The notes under the pieces: model-generated
Database searches by the model: none
The model's input: only the letters and a program-made list of their open reading frames with translations
What the model was told of the DNA's origin: nothing
Made by a program: the position numbers and the translations under genes
DNA from: Leptodactylus fallax
Lineage: Eukaryota > Chordata > Amphibia > Anura > Leptodactylidae
NCBI GenBank assembly: GCA_947044405.1
Contig: CAMRHE010000205.1
Location: 310,001 to 374,000 of the forward strand
Length of the DNA: 64,000 nt
Direction: 5' to 3'
In this document: positions 35,300-47,949 of the stretch, in pieces
How the letters are laid out: the number at the start of each line of letters is the position of its first letter
Position numbering within the stretch: position 1 is the first letter of the stretch

Positions 35300-36690
35300 A
35301 GTGGATGTGGTTCTCTTTTAAGTCTTCCAACACTGCAGATTATCAAACCTGAAGAGGCTGCTAGTGAACAAATCTTTGTCGTCTGTGGCTGCTGCATTTT
35401 CAAAGTCAGTAATGTTATCTGATTTTTCATCTGTCACAACAATGTGTTAATATCAGTTATCAGCCATCTCCGGGGCTCCCACTGAAATGACAGTAATTGG
35501 GACACATCTGTGTCCACTGCTACGTTCTCAATAGAAGTATAACGCTGCCTTTTGTCAAGATTGGTGGTGTCTTAGTGGTCGACTTCTACCAATTAGCAAT
35601 ATATCCTCTATCCTATGGATAGAAGATGAATAATTTTCATGGCATAACCCTTTCAATGGCTGTGTGGTTTTGTGGGTAAAAATGCTTCTTGGCAAGGTCA
35701 TTAACAATTAGTTTGAAAACTAGGCTAGGTTAAACCCCATACGATCTCACACGTCACGAGATATGATAAAATGGCACCTTTGGGCTTCTTATCCATCAGC
35801 AGAACTGGGGTCCATTAACCAGCCTGACACATTCTTCATAGACGTCAATAGTGACGTGGCTACTCTTAAACTACGCCACCTTTCAATTGAAGTGCACAAT
35901 GAAGGGAGAAATGTGCCACAAATTGCTGAATTGGGGAAATTGATGTCTTTTGGTGTTATTTATAAAAGTCGCAAATTTTGTGCAAATACGGCTTGTGTCA
36001 TAATTTGAAACTTTTTTATGCCACAAAATTGCCACAAATTGCATGATAAAGTCCCCCTTTAGTGTTTCTTCCCTACAGGCCAAGCTGCAGGCTGGTGACT
36101 GTGGTTGCTTCCCTCCCTACTAGAACTTTCTATTTATATCTATTATGTGGCCATGTGTACATATAAAAGACAATATGATCTGTATTTCGGACCCAGTTGT
36201 CTTCTACATTGCAAATACAGCAATAAAGTACTGAAAATGGGTTGTCAAGGATTAAAAAATAGCTATTTTATTACAGAATTATTGCTACACCTGTTTATGA
36301 TTTGTGTGTGATACTGCAGGTTAATTCTATTGATGTGAATGGACTGTTGAAAGGTGCAGCACTGGTTCTGGAAGAAAGTAGCCATAGTTTTATAGTCCTG
36401 TACAACCCAAAAATTCATCTAGAAAAACTCTGGTGCTATTGACACCTGCCAATGTCCACAACAAATAATCAAGAACATATTCCAATTGTTGCACATAAAA
36501 CATAGCCTTTATTAAATGCTACTAAGAGAGTTACACAAAAGAGAGAGCATGTACACCAACCCACAACAGTAATCCGTTAAACATTATATGTGTATATATA
36601 ATATTTGTATAGATTATACAAATAGCCAAAGCCAAGTCACATGGCCCAAGCTCCAGCAGTCATACCTACAATGAATATATGAATAACGTC
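35300..36690. other. intron, no feature recognised
   Basis: No exon or bounded repeat is supported between the fold-back element and the L2-like fragment. Confidence 0.4.
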
Positions 36691-36696
36691 ATGGAT

Positions 36697-37200
36697 GTGA
36701 TAATAATAATAATAATAATAATAATACATTTTATTTATATAGCGCCAACATATTCCGCAACACTGTACAATTTGTAGAGTTCAAGTACTAACAAAAAAGA
36801 TACATTACAAAGAAATAGTTTACACACTGGGACTGAGGGCCCTGCTCGCAAGAGCTTACAATCTATGAGGTAGAGGGGGTGACACAGGAGGTAGCAGGGG
36901 CGGCATCGGAGGTAGCATTGTTTGTACAATGGTCAGACAATTTTGTAATAGAGGTTACTGTCATTACACATATATAAAGCTGTATGAGCCGTCACCAGTC
37001 GTGTCCTTTAACGTGCAGATGGTGCCTGGACATATAAAGTTAGTCTGATACGGCATCATATCCTGTGAGGTAATGCGGGAGCATGAACAGAGGAGGGTAT
37101 GTTTTAGGGATTCCAACTACGGAAGGGTTTACATTAGGAGTTGTGATTGGCTTGTCTGAAAAGATATGTCTTTAGTTTACGCTTGAAGCTGTGGAAATTG
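36697..37200 (-). mobile_element. L2/CR1-like LINE 3' end
   Basis: On the minus strand the fragment runs from the end of ORF2 (FKRKLKTYLFRQ near 37185-37150) through the 3' UTR to GGCGCTATATAAATAAAATG and an ATT-triplet tail (36697-36726). It closely matches the copy at 50455-51022, including GTCACCAGTCGTGTCC and the CAGGGCCCTCAGTCCCAGTG block, with a large inverted orientation between them. Its AATAAA is in the adamts2 sense direction. Confidence 0.87.
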
Positions 37201-37880
37201 GTGGCTAATCTCTGAGCCTGTACAGAGTGAAGTTAAGTAGTACAAGTTACTGGATGGTAAAACCCAACTGGCTGGATGATATTTGTTACTTATGCATTGC
37301 ACACGTGACTGCTGGAGCATCGGCCTAGTGACTTGGCCTTCGTGGGTATTTGTGTGGGCTGAGGTGCACTCACTTATATTCAACCCTTTTATTGGTATTT
37401 AATAAAAGTTATGTGTTATGTGCACCAAACGCAATAGGTCCTATACATTACAGGACCAAGCAAGCACTATTTATCAGTCTCCAGAACATTCTGTATATCC
37501 CTGAAACAAAAATCTTGCAAAGAAAATGGTAAATGGATGAGCGGTAGGGTTTAGCTTAGGCGCCATTGGATTTTTTATTTATTTTTTTTTTTTACTGTTT
37601 TAAAAATAACAGAATATGCTCACATAATTTCTCATAGAAGTCAATGGAAGATTTATGAAACTGTATAACAAACTTGTCTTTCTTGCCCATAGCGACCAAT
37701 CACAGAGCAGCTTTAATTTTATAAAACTGCTGTTAAGAAAGGAAAGCCATGTTGTGATTGCTTGCTGTGACAACTTGGATCCTTTACAATAATCATTAGG
37801 TCTATGACCAACTTCAGTATTGAATAAAACAACAGATACTGCACACATAACATTATTAAACAACTTAAACAATTTACTTA

Positions 37881-38045
<165 letters not shown>

Positions 38046-38670
38046 TTATTCAACATCATTATCAAATTTACTTCATAAAATCACACTACAATATAAGGCA
38101 AACCAAAGTATCATGTTATAAAATGTCAACAATTTAGTTTACAATATGTTGTGGAGAAGAATAAGGGACCAGGACAGTCTACAAAAAGTGGACATAGAAG
38201 TCTATGTTGCATTAGAAACAATCCAGACATGGAAGCGCATAGCATTTTATCATCCCCTACTGATTACGATGAATACAGCTCATTCATGTAGAAATGTCCA
38301 ATTCTGCTTTGGATGACTATAGCTTGTTCTAAGTTTTGATCATCAGTTTAACTAATCAATTTTGCGGATACAAAAAAATTGAGGCAAAAAACAAATGAAA
38401 GTGGATGGAAACTGATGATGACAATGTTTCCATCATCAATGTTAAATAAAAATGGATCAGTTTCTGTCCATTTTCTTTTGTTGGACACAAAAGTGTGGTT
38501 TGTCTTACTTTTCTGTCCTACAGTAACTGATTGGTTTTTATAATATTAATTTTGGGTTGAGTTAGGGCTGGACGATTAATTGAAAAATAATCAAAACCAA
38601 ACATCAACCTGGATAACTAACGTGATTTTGTTCACATCGGTTATTTCAGTTCAGTTACTAGAACCAAAAC

Positions 38671-39042
38671 TGCTATTATTTTACTCTGTGGTCTCTTCAG
38701 ACCCCAAAGTATAAATCAGCAGAGGCTCAGGAGAGGTGATCAAACATAAAAAAAACAGTGTTACTCACCTCTCCTGGGCACCGACATGACTTCCTACTGT
38801 CTTCAGGTCTTCTGACTGATGTCAGCAGGTTATGTGTCATTGGACGCATAGACACAAGCATCATGGTGCTGCGTGACTGTTGAGGCCCAATCATAGGTGG
38901 CAGGGAACCGAAGATGGCAGGGAGTCGTGCCGGTGCCCTGGAGAGGTGAGTAACACTATTTTTTTTATGTTTGATCAACTCCCCTAGGCCTCCACTAATT
39001 ATACTTTGGGGTCTGAAGAGACCCCAGATTATAATAGCAAGT
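38671..39042. repeat. MITE with ~75-bp inverted repeats
   Basis: The left arm (GTCTCTTCAGACCCCAAAG, then CAGCAGAGGCTCAGG and ATCAAACATAAAAAAAACAG) is mirrored by the right arm (ATTTTTTTTATGTTTGATC and CTTTGGGGTCTGAAGAGACC). The middle contains CTCACCTCTCC and GGAGAGGTGAGT as a second inverted pair. The flanks (GGGCTGGACGATTAATTG at 38566, CGCTATTAATCGTAACC at 39170) suggest that it lies inside another, larger repeat. Confidence 0.65.
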
Positions 39043-39799
39043 TCCAGTTCGGCCATGTTAGGTCTGAATGAAACCGCCAGGCAAACTAGACGAATTTCGC
39101 GAGGTTCACCCAACACATACTCCTACTGTAAAAGGGGCGTGGTTGAAAAGGGGCATGACCTAAATAATCGCTATTAATCGTAACCAAGGTAAAATGCTCG
39201 ATTAATACACTATTTTTATAAATTATTGATGAACACAAAGGTCCGAAGCTGATATGGACAACAGAGTCTTGGGGTGGAGTCTCTGACCTCTAAAGCTGAC
39301 CATATACATTAGATTTAGACATTTGACAACTTTTGAAAACACACAAAGAATGTTCTGACAAACACCCAACCCAGTAAACTGTGGATCCTTCTTCAGCTTT
39401 GGGATGACTGTAACATGATCCATGAAAGCCTGAGTATAAAACTGAGCACTTTGGTCAATAGAATTATGAGATGCTAAGAGGCATCATGAAAAAGTTTGTT
39501 AAAAAAAAATTTAAAAAATGGAAAAGCCATCCTCAATCAAGCTCTTCCCATTTTTCACATTTTTTTTTTTTTTTTTTTTTTTTATAACTGGTCTCAGCTT
39601 CTAAGGATTACATGAACATTGCCCTCATAGTCATAGACAAGTAGTTTAGTTTTGGCAATATAATCTCATAATTTCTCCTTATATCAATCAAGACAAATAT
39701 TTGTCTATTTTTTTTTTTACTTTTAATATTTATATTCAATTTATGTTTAAATTATATTCATTTCTTCTATGGAACTAACTGTAGAAAATCTCTCTGATC

Positions 39800-40770
39800 A
39801 ATATTTATTTAAAATTATCGTCTAAAATGATAACTCTTCAATTAGGACCCCCCTTTCATATTAATCAAGTTGGATTTTATCGAGATGTAAAGGAAGGGAC
39901 AACATCTCAAAAACTATATCTCTTACTTAGGAGTGTGGTCCTTGAAAGCACTATGGTGGACCCTAATCTTCTAATTTATATAGTCATCCTCTATACTAAT
40001 GCTTCGGCTCAGGTTAGGGTCAGAGGCAGTTTGACTGCTCCCTTGTCTATTTATAAAGGGACAGGGCAGGGGTATCCTCTTTCACCCCTGTTGAATGTGT
40101 TGGTTATAGAGAATTTTGATATTGCCCTACAGAAGAATTCCCCTATTTCTGTAATAGCAGTAGGTACTCGTGTAAATAAATGATTGCTTTGTGCAGATAA
40201 TTTGTTATTGTAGATTTAATCTCCAATAGCTTCACTGAGTTTGAGATATTTGGAGCTGGGTAAATTCAAGGTGAATATGCATAAGTGAGAACTTTATAAT
40301 ATCACTCTCTCCACTACTTTTTTTTGTTTAACCTCATTGAATCTTGAATTATCGGTTTATACAGATGATGTGTTATTATATTTCTCTGCTATTGCCTCTC
40401 ACAAAGTTTGAGACATTTGCTGAGGGACAGAGAAGACCAGAAGAGAAAACCTCTATGTAGTTAAAATTGGGAGAGAGCCCTATGCAGGGGCTATGCCTTA
40501 AGCAATCTACTATATGTTCTAAGAAATACAGATGATTTTTCCAGCCTACTTCAATATTTTGTGGAGGTAAGCACAGTTAGTGGGTTTGTATCAGCATTTG
40601 TACCCCTCAATGAATCAGTTTTGGACTGCCATTTGTGATTTATATGGTAGGGTATGTCCAGGGCAGGTGTATGCAACACTCGAAGCTCTCTCTTTATTCG
40701 CTGAGTCTCTTTCTAAAGATAAGAAGGGTCTATTGTACTGGAAGTCAACATCTGTGCCATTTATAAATCT
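39800..40770 (+). pseudogene. old L1-type reverse transcriptase remnant
   Basis: The plus strand encodes HINQVGFYRDVKEGTTSQ, LTAPLSIYKGTGQGYPLSPL and a decayed LCADNLLL, corresponding to the NQVGFxxGR, GTRQGCPLSPLLF and YADD blocks of L1-type reverse transcriptases. About 150 bp later a second catalytic-like block appears (LSVYTDDVLLYFSAIAS), so two fragments may be joined here. Stops and frameshifts are everywhere and no ends are visible. It is more diverged than the LINE at 42158. Confidence 0.75.
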
Positions 40771-40775
40771 AAGTT

Positions 40776-41160
40776 AAATCTCATGGACACGACTGTGTGT
40801 ATTGTCAGTGTTCTAGCCGTGTTTTACACAGCTAGCACACTGACCCATCCACCATTTCTATGGCCCCATACACACGATCATCTATTTTCATGGTCCCATG
40901 TATGGGGCCATGAGCCAGGAACAAAACTCAGTAGAGGTCTTATTTCTGTCAGCTTTGTGGCCCATGCTCATTAATCTCAGAGAATGAGGCTGTGGAGGGC
41001 TGCACACGAATATCATCCATGTGCCATCTGTGCCATTTAATCACGGGCTGGCGACACGCACAAGGTTGCCTAAAAAAATAACAGGGCATTAAAAAATCGA
41101 TGGCAACATAAGACAAATGTTACTTATAAACCACATGGATGGCATCTGGGTACTGTCCGT
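40776..41160. repeat. interspersed repeat, GCACACTGACCCATCC type
   Basis: The stretch contains CACACTGACCCATCCACC, ATGGCCCCATACACACGATC and TTTGTGGCCCATGCTCA, shared with 22738-23040 and 55745-55960. No termini with target duplications were found. Confidence 0.5.
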
Positions 41161-41164
41161 GATT

Positions 41165-42142
41165 TTCACAGGCCTAAAGACTTTAAAGGGTTTGTATAAG
41201 ATTACAAAAACATAGCTGCTTTCTTCTTCCAGAATAGTGTCACACTTGTCCATGAATTGTGTTTAGTTTTGGAGATTGGCTCTACTGAAGTTAATGAGGC
41301 TGAGCTGCAGTACCAAACACAACCTGTAGACAGGGGTAGTGCTATTTTTTATAGAAAGTAACCATCTTTTGTCTACTCCTGGACAACCCTTTAAATGTGC
41401 AGTTTTGATTCACATAATGGACCAAATTAGGGCATTTCTCAGTCTTTTTTTTCCCCACAGACCGATAGTGTCGCAAACACCAGTTTAAAATCAATAAGAC
41501 TGTGTATTGTCCAAGGAGCTCACAGACAGCACATTAATCACAGAAAAGTGGATAAGGCCTTTGTCTAATGATGATCTTGAACTTTACATTCCTCAGTAGA
41601 AATTCTTCAAATTAATTCCCTGAATGTTTTTCCGTAGCACTGTGTCTCAGAAATACAGATAGAGTTAACCCGAACCTCTGCAATTGGATAAACTGCTGAT
41701 AGCTTATCAAAGAAGACAACAAATACATGTGAAAAGTAATTGAAATATGTTTTTTCAATGTCTTTTCAATGTTTTTTGTTGTCTTCTGTGATGTCACACT
41801 GCAGCAGTTTAACCAGTTGCAGAAGTATGGGTAACCCTTCTACATCTGTATGTAAAGAGAATGCAATACGCATTATATGATATATGTAAACCTTGAATAA
41901 ATCATAAAAACAATTCATTTTATTTACTTCAAGAAATTTAATGGGGTTTTCCCATTAATGACATTTATGTAATATCCACAGGATAGGAGGTAAATGTCTG
42001 ACTAGATAAATGGAGGACCGCACAGTGCTCTACGTGTGGTCAACGCTCAATTTGGTGCTTCTGGGACATTATTTCCAGGAGTCCCATAGAGGTGAATGGA
42101 GTTGTGGACACACATGGGCTCCACCGCTTCATTACCATGGAG
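41165..42142. other. intron, no feature recognised
   Basis: A local inverted pair around TGTCTTTTCAATG near 41740-41790 is the only structure noticed. No exon is supported. Confidence 0.4.
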
Positions 42143-42413
42143 CACTCAGGGGAACTTCCATTCAATCAGTTTTATTAAGATTTTTATAAGGTCAAGTTAC
42201 AACATTCAAGAAAGCATTATCGAATAATCTACTGAAGTAGCTATAAGTCAAAATAAACATAGAATAAACAGGGTACTAATATGCAGGGAGATATGTTAGT
42301 TGTCTAAGAGTTGTTGGGTTATTAGGATAGAATAAGGAGGTTTATACGGGTATAAAGCAACAAGAGGTGACAGTAATGTTAGTTATGATCTTCTAAGGGC
42401 GGCACAGCCGGGT

Positions 42414-45400
42414 TTACGGCCGATGCAGATGGGCTTCTAATGTCCACGGAAGCCAGTTCTTTTGGAATTGGTTGTCCCCAAGAACGCCATGGGAAAGAAT
42501 TCTTTCATGTTGGTAGGTCAGTTCCACCATGGTCACTAGGTCTCCTCTGGATGGGTTGTTAGCAGACTTCCAGTTGCGTAGAAGTGCCAATGACACTGAC
42601 AGTAAGGCATGTCCAATCAACACTCTATGTACCGCTGGGAAAGAGTCGATCTGCAGGAATAGGAGTGCCAAAGCTGGTGAGGGGGGTATGAAGTATCCCA
42701 CCAGAGAAGAAATCCACCGGAAGACGTCTTGCCAGTATGGCACCACTTGGGGACATGTCCACAATAAATGGAGTAGAGTTGCTTTCTCACCACATCCCCT
42801 CCAACAGGAGTTCGAAGTCTGCGGGTATATTCGGTGAAGTCGCTCTGGGGTATAGTACCAGTGGAGGAGAATTTTGACAGTGGTTTCATAGTGAGTCGTA
42901 CACCGGAAGGTCTTCTTCGTGAAGGCCAATGCTTTCTGCCATTGTATGACCGAATATTGTTGATGAAGTTGTGTTTCCCAGCTAAGTAATGCAGTAGATT
43001 TGACCAGACAGTCTTTAGAGCTTATAGTGTTGTAGATGGAGCTGAGAGTCTTGGTGGCTGGATTGGAAATTTTGAGAAGGTCCAACAGAGATTTATTATA
43101 CAGAATTTGTTTGTTGTGGTTGGAGGATAGGAAGTGCTTGATTCTCAGGTATGTAAAGAAGCAAGTGGAGGGTAGGGAGAAGGTGGATTGTAGAGACTGG
43201 AATGGGATCAACGACGATTTCCAGATGGATAAGTTGAGATCCAGAATTGCTAACTCCAAGAATTCAAATCGGGGCCCGCTTAACGTTTAGTGACTGCTTC
43301 TTTCCTGTAGAGTGGTGGATATGTCGCCAGCTGTCTGTAAGGTGTTTTAGAATTGGAGACGTGAGTGAAGGTACCACCTCAGTCCAGAGGGAGTAGAGAA
43401 GCCAAGATTTGAGGTTGTGTTGTGGTATCATATAAGACTCGATACGTATTCAGGATTTGTGGGCGTTGTTGTGCCACCAGTCCTTTAGAGTAGAAAGGTG
43501 TGAGGCTATATAGTAATCATAGATGTTTGGTACTCCCAAACCTCCCACTCCCCGTTTCCTGTGTAGAATAGAAGATGGGAGTCTTGGTTTCTTGGAATTC
43601 CAGATAAGCTTGTTGAGCATAGCGTTAGTTTTCTGGAGGAATATAAGAGGGGGAGCTACAGGAATAGTTCTGAATAAGTATAAGATTTTTGGAAGCAGCA
43701 TCATTTGAAAGGCAGTTATCCTGCCTAGCCATGACAGGGTATGTTTTGAGTAAGATTGGAACTCTTTCTCGAGATCTATCAGTCGATGCATATAATTGGC
43801 TTTGGCCACTTGTGTAATTGAGGGAGTGATCTTTATTCCCAGGTAATCCAGATCTGTCGACCTCCAATCATAAGGAAACTCCTCCTTGAGCTGTTCCAGA
43901 AGTGGCTTGGGGACGCCCAAAGGGAGGATTTGTGTTTTAGACTCATTAATTTTATAAAAGGAGAGGGCTCCATATTCTTTGAGAATTCCGATGGCAGCTG
44001 ACAGAGAGGTTTCTGGGTGAGTCAGGGACAATATGATGTCATCTGCGTAGAGGGAGATGAGATGGGATGAATGCAAGATTTTTACTCCTTGAACTCTGTC
44101 GCTTTGCCTCAGGGTCTGCGCCAATGGCTCAATGGTGAGTATAAAAATCAAGGGAGAGAGGGGGCATCCCTGTCTCGTTCCATTCCTTATAGTAAAGCTA
44201 TCCGACAGTGTACTGTTGGTAAACACTCTGGCCGATGGAGAGGAATACAGATTGGATATAGCAGTGAGGATAGGGCCAGAGAATCGCATTCTCTGCAGGA
44301 CAGAAAAGGCGAAGGACCAGTTAATCCGGTCAAACGCCTTCTCGGCATCCAAAGCAACCATCAGGGCTGGAGTCCTCCTGCGTTCCAGCAGATCTATCAG
44401 ATGGAGGACACGTCTTGTGTTATCTGGAGCTTGGCGGCCCTTAACGAAGCCCACTTGATTCGCACCAACTAAATCTGGGAGAATGGGAGCCAGCCAAGCT
44501 GCTAAGATCTTCGCATAGAGCTTGAGGTCCGAGTTTAGCAGCGAGATTGGTCTGAAATTCTGCGGTACATCAGCTGGTTTGCCGGGTTTAGGAAGGGTGA
44601 TAATTAATGCCGCCAGGGATTCGCGTGGAAGCGGTGCACCTGACATAGCGTGGTTGAAGAAGTTCATGAGATATGGGGCGAGTGTTTGTTGAAAGTAAAT
44701 TAGATACTCATTAGAGAAACCATCTGGCCCTGGGGATTTGCTCTTAGGTAAGGACTGTATGGTTTTTAGTACCTCTGGAAGAGTGATAGGGCTGTTTAGG
44801 GCCGAGAGATGTTCGTCTGTCAGGCCTGGTAACTTTAGGTTGCTTAAGAAGCCGGACACCAAGGTGGAATGATCTGGCGGGAGAGGAGTATGCTCTTGTA
44901 GATTATAAAGTTGTGCGTAATAATCTTTAAAGGAATTGGCGATGTCTCTCGAGTCTGTTAATTGCACTTTGCTTATAGGATGCTTGATGTATGGGATCCT
45001 TGATTTAGCTGCTCTTGCTCGTAGTTGTCTAGCCAACAATCTGCCGGCTTTGTTGCTTTGGGAGTAAAATCGAGCTTTAGATTTTTTTCAGAGCTTTTTC
45101 GTAGTCTTGTAGAAGAAGGAGACGTAGATGCTGTCTAACCTGGCTGAGTTGTTCCGAAGTAGTCGGATTAGGGTTACTTTTGTTTGCAGCTTCTACAGTA
45201 CGAAGTGTAGACATTGCCTCCTTAATTGCTTTCTGTCGTTCTTTTTTATTCCCATGCGCTATTTTTATAAGTGTGCCACGGATGTACGCTTTATGAGCGT
45301 TCCAGAGAGTATAGGGGTCATCGGTAGAGGTGGAGTTTGTCTGGAAATAATCCTGGAGGTCTTTTTCTATTATCGGGCGATAATTAGGATGACTCATGAG

Positions 45401-46145
45401 GTAAGTGTTATTTCTCCAGAGTCTAGTAGCGGAAGGTGGTGTCTTTTCCTCTATAGTGAGAGTAATGGCTGCGTGGTCAGACCAAGTGATTGATTCAATT
45501 GTAGATTTTATGGAACTCATCAGGGTTGGATGGTCTACCATGAACATGTCGATGCGGGAATAGGAGCCATGGACTGCTGAGAAATAGGTATAGTCCCTTT
45601 CGCCCGCATGATGTGCGCGCCATATATCATGGAGATTTTCATTATACGGAAATTGGTGCAGGCAGGAGGTGCTCTCCCTACTGGTGTTGGTCGAATCCAG
45701 AGAAGGGTCCATTATGTTGTTAAAATCTCCACAAATTATTAATGCACCTTGTTGGATGTGTTGAATTTGTCGTCGGACTTTATGCAGAAATGCCAGGGTC
45801 TTTCGGTGTGGAGCGTATACATTGACTATTGTATAGGGGGCATTGTTGAGGAGGCAAACAATGATGAGGAATCTGCCTTGGGGGTCCGCTCTTTGTGCTG
45901 TCAAGGAGAATGCCACGGAGTCTCTGAAGGCGACAAGGACTCCACATTTTTTTTGATCGGTGATGTGCATGGCAGATCACAGGGAAGGAGGGATGTTTTA
46001 GCCTGAAGGCGTCCTTTTGTACAAGGTGAGTTTCTTGTGCACAAAACAAGTCTGCAGAAAGTGAGAGAGCCTCCTTCCAGATGTACGTACGCTTCTGTGG
46101 GCTATCAAGGCCACGGACATTGAGAGAGGCCAACTTAAGCACCAT
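42414..46145 (-). pseudogene. LINE ORF2 (endonuclease-reverse transcriptase), four breaks
   Basis: From the ATG at 46145 the protein opens MVLKLASLNVRGLDSPQKR, the start of an APE-type endonuclease, with CAQETHL, IICGDFNNIMD, SRIDMFMVD and WSDHAAITL in order. The reverse transcriptase follows, with ITLPKPGKPADVPQNFRPIS, NQVGFVKGRQAPDNTRR, GTRQGCPLSPL and YADDIILS (44038-44049), all catalytic residues kept. The C-terminus has the CWRGCGEKATLLHLLWTCP zinc knuckle. Breaks are a +1 in an A8 run (45947-45954), a +1 in an A7 run (45082-45088), TGA for probable TGG near 43455, and a frame change near 43270. It is degenerate but young. Confidence 0.93.
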
Positions 46146-46562
46146 ATTGTCACTGTAAAGTGAGAACGTCCTGAGTGTGTTGGATCCACAGGAGAAGGGT
46201 AGGCAGTGTCGCAAATGAGAAGATCAATAAACAAAATGAGTGAACAAACGGTTCAAAGACGAATACAGGTTGACTGTATGTTTGGGGGTATCTATTAGAG
46301 GCTTGCCGGTTAGGCCACTAGAGCAAAGGGGGGTTATGCACCTAAGTATAGAGGTGTAGCCATCCTGTAAAATCATTTTTGGTTTGTAGGAGATCCTCGT
46401 CCTGCAGTTGAAGGATGGGAGGCACTTGCCGTATCTTGAGGAGATAATAGTGGTATCCTCCAGGTTGATAGCAACGCCTTACCCTGATTCAGGTTATGGA
46501 TGGTGAAGGTGGTCCCTTCTTTCAGGATGATCTTCACAGGAAACCCCCATCTATATTGGATT

Positions 46563-47618
46563 TTATTTTTTTCGGAGCGTTGTTGTGACCGGAAGCAATT
46601 CCCTGCGGAGGCGTAGGGTTGTAGCGGAGAGGTCCGTGTAGAGCTGCGCATCCCTGAATTTGGGAGGCCAAGATTTCTGCTTGCGAGCCGCTACTAATAA
46701 TTTTTCTTTTACATGAAAGAAGTGAAATCTAGCCAATACGTCTCTTGGGATCTCATCTCCTAGATGTCTGGGGCGAGGAAGCCTATGCGCTCTGTCGATA
46801 ATGATATCCGTGGTTGAGGAGTCGGGCAGTAAAAATTTGACATATTCCTGTAGGTATGGAAACAGATCAGCTGTTTGAACCTGTTCTGAAATGCCTCTGA
46901 ATTTGATGTTGTTTCTACGGGAACAGTCTTCCATATCAGCCATCTTCGCCTTGAGGTTTTCAACGTCGTCTTCAAGGTCTTTGTGTGCATCAATGATTTT
47001 GTTGTGTGACGTAGCTAGGTCGTCCATCTTAGTTTCAATATGTGTTACTCGCTTATCCAGTGCACTGACCGAGGACTGAAAAGGCTGAAGCAGCTGTGTA
47101 AAATCCGCTTGAAGAGAACTGCGGAGGGCCAAGAGCATGTCTCTCAGAGTATGTTCAGAGGCGGGGCCGCTAGTGGTTGGGAAGCCGTCTAGGTCAATCG
47201 GTGGGACGGATGTAGGGGCCTCAGAGGAAGGTTGGTCTTTGGAATAATCTAGGTCTCCAAGAAGTTCCATCTGAGGCTTTTGTTTAAGTGGGCTTGTATT
47301 TGGAGACGGTGACTGTCGTAGGAGAGAGTTCCGCTCCTTGGTGGATTGAGCTGATGTAGAGTGGTTTTGCTGTGTTGCATATCGGATATCGTCAGGGGTG
47401 GGAGGTAGGTGAAGAGCCATCAGTTCTTCGGCGTGGTTAAAGTCTGCCCCCCCTATGATTGTCGCAGTAATTCCTGCAGCAGTCGTGGGCGTTGAGGGTA
47501 TGAGCTCTATTTGGTCAGTGGGTGGAAGGCCCGGTTCTCCGTCTACGCCACGGTCCCACTCAAAATAATTAGTCAGGTTATTGTCCGGTTTTTTGGTGGG
47601 TTTCCTACCCTTCACCAT
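46563..47618 (-). CDS. LINE ORF1 protein, 351 aa
   Basis: The preferred start is the ATG at 47618 (MVKGRKPTKKPDNNLTNYF); a frame ten codons longer exists but the lysine-rich MVKGRK start is typical of amphibian L1 ORF1 as I recall. After a disordered, proline- and serine-rich N-terminal half there is a heptad-like coiled coil (DKRVTHIETKMDDLATSHN to LKAKMADMEDCSRR). An RRM-like part follows with RRNNIKFRGISEQVQ and the IIDRAHRLPRPRH block, and the tail is basic (AARKQKSWPPKFRDA). Such proteins form trimers that bind LINE RNA and act as chaperones in the cytoplasmic particle. The frame is fully open. Confidence 0.9.
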   Translation of the reverse strand: MVKGRKPTKKPDNNLTNYFEWDRGVDGEPGLPPTDQIELIPSTPTTAAGITATIIGGADFNHAEELMALHLPPTPDDIRYATQQNHSTSAQSTKERNSLLRQSPSPNTSPLKQKPQMELLGDLDYSKDQPSSEAPTSVPPIDLDGFPTTSGPASEHTLRDMLLALRSSLQADFTQLLQPFQSSVSALDKRVTHIETKMDDLATSHNKIIDAHKDLEDDVENLKAKMADMEDCSRRNNIKFRGISEQVQTADLFPYLQEYVKFLLPDSSTTDIIIDRAHRLPRPRHLGDEIPRDVLARFHFFHVKEKLLVAARKQKSWPPKFRDAQLYTDLSATTLRLRRELLPVTTTLRKK

Positions 47619-47949
47619 ATTGGCAGGTATTTGTCTCCAAAAATTCAACGTTTAAAGGTAAGATATACCAGAACAGGTTATTTGTTGCTAATAGTTGCTA
47701 GAAGGTGCACTAGATTCCCAAAACTAGGTCGCCATCACCCAGGAGGTAGGAACCAATGAGAATTCTGTGGGGAGGATGCGAGCTACAGCTCGGTGATATT
47801 GCAGCCAGAAATTGAGGTGTGGAGGCCAATTGATGATCACAGAGCTGAAGTGGCGGTGTAGGCCTGTATAGGGCAATGATCTTGCAGGGTAGGAATGCCA
47901 GTGAGGGTCCGTTCAGGGCCTATTTATGGCTAGGTGGAAGGGAAGGCAG

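Noticed and set aside
38971..39177. 68-codon frame over the 38.7-39.0 kb inverted repeat
   Set aside because: It crosses the terminus of a MITE and has no known relative.
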